A stretch of 64,000 nucleotides of DNA from Paenibacillus sacheonensis. GTDB taxonomy: Bacteria > Bacillota > Bacilli > Paenibacillales > Paenibacillaceae. Both the position numbers and the translations under genes were made by a program. Position 1 is the stretch's first letter, and every line of letters begins with the position of its first letter. Below are positions 62,674 to 64,000 of the stretch, piece after piece. The stretch covers positions 1 through 64,000 of the forward strand of contig NZ_JAAAMU010000008.1 in the NCBI RefSeq assembly GCF_009909195.1, written 5' to 3'. The notes below the pieces were generated by a model that was not told the origin of the DNA, made no database searches, and saw nothing but the letters and a program-made list of their open reading frames with translations.

Positions 62674-62854
62674 CGTTTGGGAACAAACGGTGACAGCAGG
62701 ACAAATCAGCGGATTATGAAGGCGAAGTAAGTCCATTTATTGAACTCCCCAGGCAGCGAATTCGCCATAAGCTGGTAATTACGAAGGAATATGATGGATA
62801 TTGTCGAATGAAATAAGCATAAATGTAGGCCTTACCTACCAGGGGAGATTAACG

Positions 62855-63856
62855 ATGACGATTCAATTGAACGAACAACGCAAAAAACAGCTTGCTTATA
62901 TCGGCATTACGGACGAGGATTTGGCGTACCTGCACGGAAAACGCGAGCTTTTTGAACAAATCACGAGCCAGGTGGTCGACCAGCTGTACGAGCAAGTCGT
63001 GGCCGTTCCCGAGCTGTCGGCCATTATCCGCCAGCACAGCACGCTCGACCGGCTCAAGGAAACGCAGCGCTGGTACTTCATGTCCTTGACGAACGGCGTC
63101 ATCGACGAGGCTTTTATCGAGCGCCGCATTCTGATCGGCAACATCCATTCCCGGATCGGACTGACGACGGACTGGTATTTGGGCACCTATATGCTCTATC
63201 TCGACACGGCCGTGCAGCATTTCAAGCGCATCGCTCCGGATTCGTGGATGACCATTATCTTGGCGCTGTCCAAAATGTTCAACCTCGACTCCCAGCTGGT
63301 GCTCGAAGCCTACGAGAAGGACGAGAAGGATAAAATCCAGGCGCTGTCGGATGCCAAACAGACGACGCTGACGACCATCAGCCGAATCGTTCAAGAGCTC
63401 TCGGCCATGATCGTGGAACTGAGCAGCAGCAGCCAGTCCGTCGCGGATTCCGCCACCCATACGGCAGACATCCAGGACCAGGCGAACGTCAAAGTACGCG
63501 AGCTGCAGTCCAAGATCGGCGAGATCGACGGCATCGGGTCGCTGCTCCAGGAAATCTCCGACCAAAGCCAGCTGCTCGGCATCAACGCCGCCATTGAAGC
63601 GGCGCACGCAGCCGATCACGGCCGCGGCTTCGGCATCGTCGCGAACGAGATCCGCAAGCTGGCCAGCCATTCCAAGGAGTCGCTGGTCACCGTGCGCGAA
63701 AAGCTGCAGGAAATCACGGGCGTCATCGGCGAGGTCATGCAGGACGCCGAACGGACGTCCACGCTGGCGCGCGACCAGGCCGCGAGCTCGCAGGAGCTGA
63801 CGTCCTTCGTGCAAATGATCGAGACGATCACCTTGGAGCTCGAGAGCATCCAATAA
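62855..63856 (+). CDS. Globin-coupled chemotaxis-type sensor (HemAT-like)
   Basis: The 333-residue product joins an N-terminal sensor globin (1-165; QRWYFMSL, and NIHSRIGLTTDWYLG with His98 as the probable proximal ligand) to a methyl-accepting signalling domain (EISDQSQLLGINAAIEAAHAADHGRGFGIVANEIRKLA). It has no membrane segments, so it is a soluble heme sensor, of O2 in B. subtilis HemAT and possibly NO here. It is shorter than HemAT (432), mainly in the signalling helices. AGGGGAG leads to ATG at 62855. It is divergent from hmp, with 270 bases between the starts. Confidence 0.93.
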   Translation: MTIQLNEQRKKQLAYIGITDEDLAYLHGKRELFEQITSQVVDQLYEQVVAVPELSAIIRQHSTLDRLKETQRWYFMSLTNGVIDEAFIERRILIGNIHSRIGLTTDWYLGTYMLYLDTAVQHFKRIAPDSWMTIILALSKMFNLDSQLVLEAYEKDEKDKIQALSDAKQTTLTTISRIVQELSAMIVELSSSSQSVADSATHTADIQDQANVKVRELQSKIGEIDGIGSLLQEISDQSQLLGINAAIEAAHAADHGRGFGIVANEIRKLASHSKESLVTVREKLQEITGVIGEVMQDAERTSTLARDQAASSQELTSFVQMIETITLELESIQ

Positions 63857-63907
63857 TCGGCTTCATTGGACCGCCAACGAGTAAGCTTTTCGTCAAAACG
63901 GCTAAAC

Positions 63908-63944
63908 GGCTGGACCGGCGCTTTCACCGGTTCGGCCTTTTTTT
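63908..63944 (+). terminator. Terminator of the globin sensor gene
   Basis: GGC-TGGACCGG pairs with CCGGTTCGGCC across a short loop and is followed by seven T. It lies about 50 bases after the stop. Confidence 0.88.
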
Positions 63945-64000
63945 GCCGGTTGCATGCCGCGATTGCGATATTCCGGCATAATTGCCCATTCATTGGCGCA

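Overview
The window is GC-rich chromosomal DNA (roughly 60% by eye) from a low-copy, housekeeping-plus-accessory region of a Gram-positive, endospore-former-type Firmicute. Strong AGGAGG-type ribosome binding sites, frequent TTG and GTG starts, a bacterial nitric oxide synthase, an S-layer-homology protein, GH38/GH42/GH99 sugar enzymes, two-gene sugar permeases and LexA boxes of the Gram-positive type together suggest Paenibacillaceae (Paenibacillus or Cohnella). That assignment is an inference. No rRNA, tRNA, CRISPR array, insertion sequence or prophage was recognised.

Layout. 1-10 kb: the 5' part of a DEAD-box helicase gene (cut by the window edge); an operon of a small membrane protein, ApbE flavin transferase and a ferric-reductase-like membrane protein; nitric oxide synthase with an overlapping small membrane protein; an OYE-type NADPH dehydrogenase; GH42 beta-galactosidase with a divergent AraC regulator; an internally deleted SDR gene. 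10-18.7 kb: a hypothetical protein, a large S-layer-type protein, then a sulfatase plus sugar ABC transporter operon whose leader carries a very strong terminator. 18.7-32 kb: a TetM-type ribosomal protection factor, phosphodiesterase, GNAT enzyme, an SOS-type nuclease-helicase, a CHASE3 hybrid kinase, AI-2E family permease, cold-shock protein, adenosine deaminase and LysR regulator. 32-45 kb: small proteins, a beta-propeller protein, an MFS pump, a VOC protein behind a LexA box, GH99-like enzyme, AraC regulator, TauE-type permease, an Ala/Glu protein, quinone oxidoreductase, glutathione peroxidase and mqnB-mqnD of the futalosine menaquinone route. 45-58 kb: MBL hydrolase, thioredoxin-reductase-like enzyme, DbpA-type helicase, GH38 alpha-mannosidase with GntR/LacI-type regulator, greA, rlmN, and a ribbon-helix-helix protein coupled to a second beta clamp.

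58-64 kb is the most unusual part. Two secreted Hcp-like proteins flank a 59-residue peptide whose leader resembles lasso-peptide precursors but whose core cannot form the lasso ring. Then comes a three-unit tandem repeat in which each unit keeps a hairpin although its sequence changes. A compact Crp/Fnr regulator, flavohemoglobin and globin-coupled sensor follow; a perfect CRP-type palindrome lies about 41.5 bp upstream of the inferred flavohemoglobin start point. With the nitric oxide synthase at 4-5 kb, the window holds NO synthesis, NO removal and a probable gas sensor.

Two regulators (LysR at 32 kb, AraC at 39 kb) appear to start at CTG behind almost identical ribosome binding sites, and two genes (nuclease-helicase, VOC protein) carry LexA-type boxes in their promoters.
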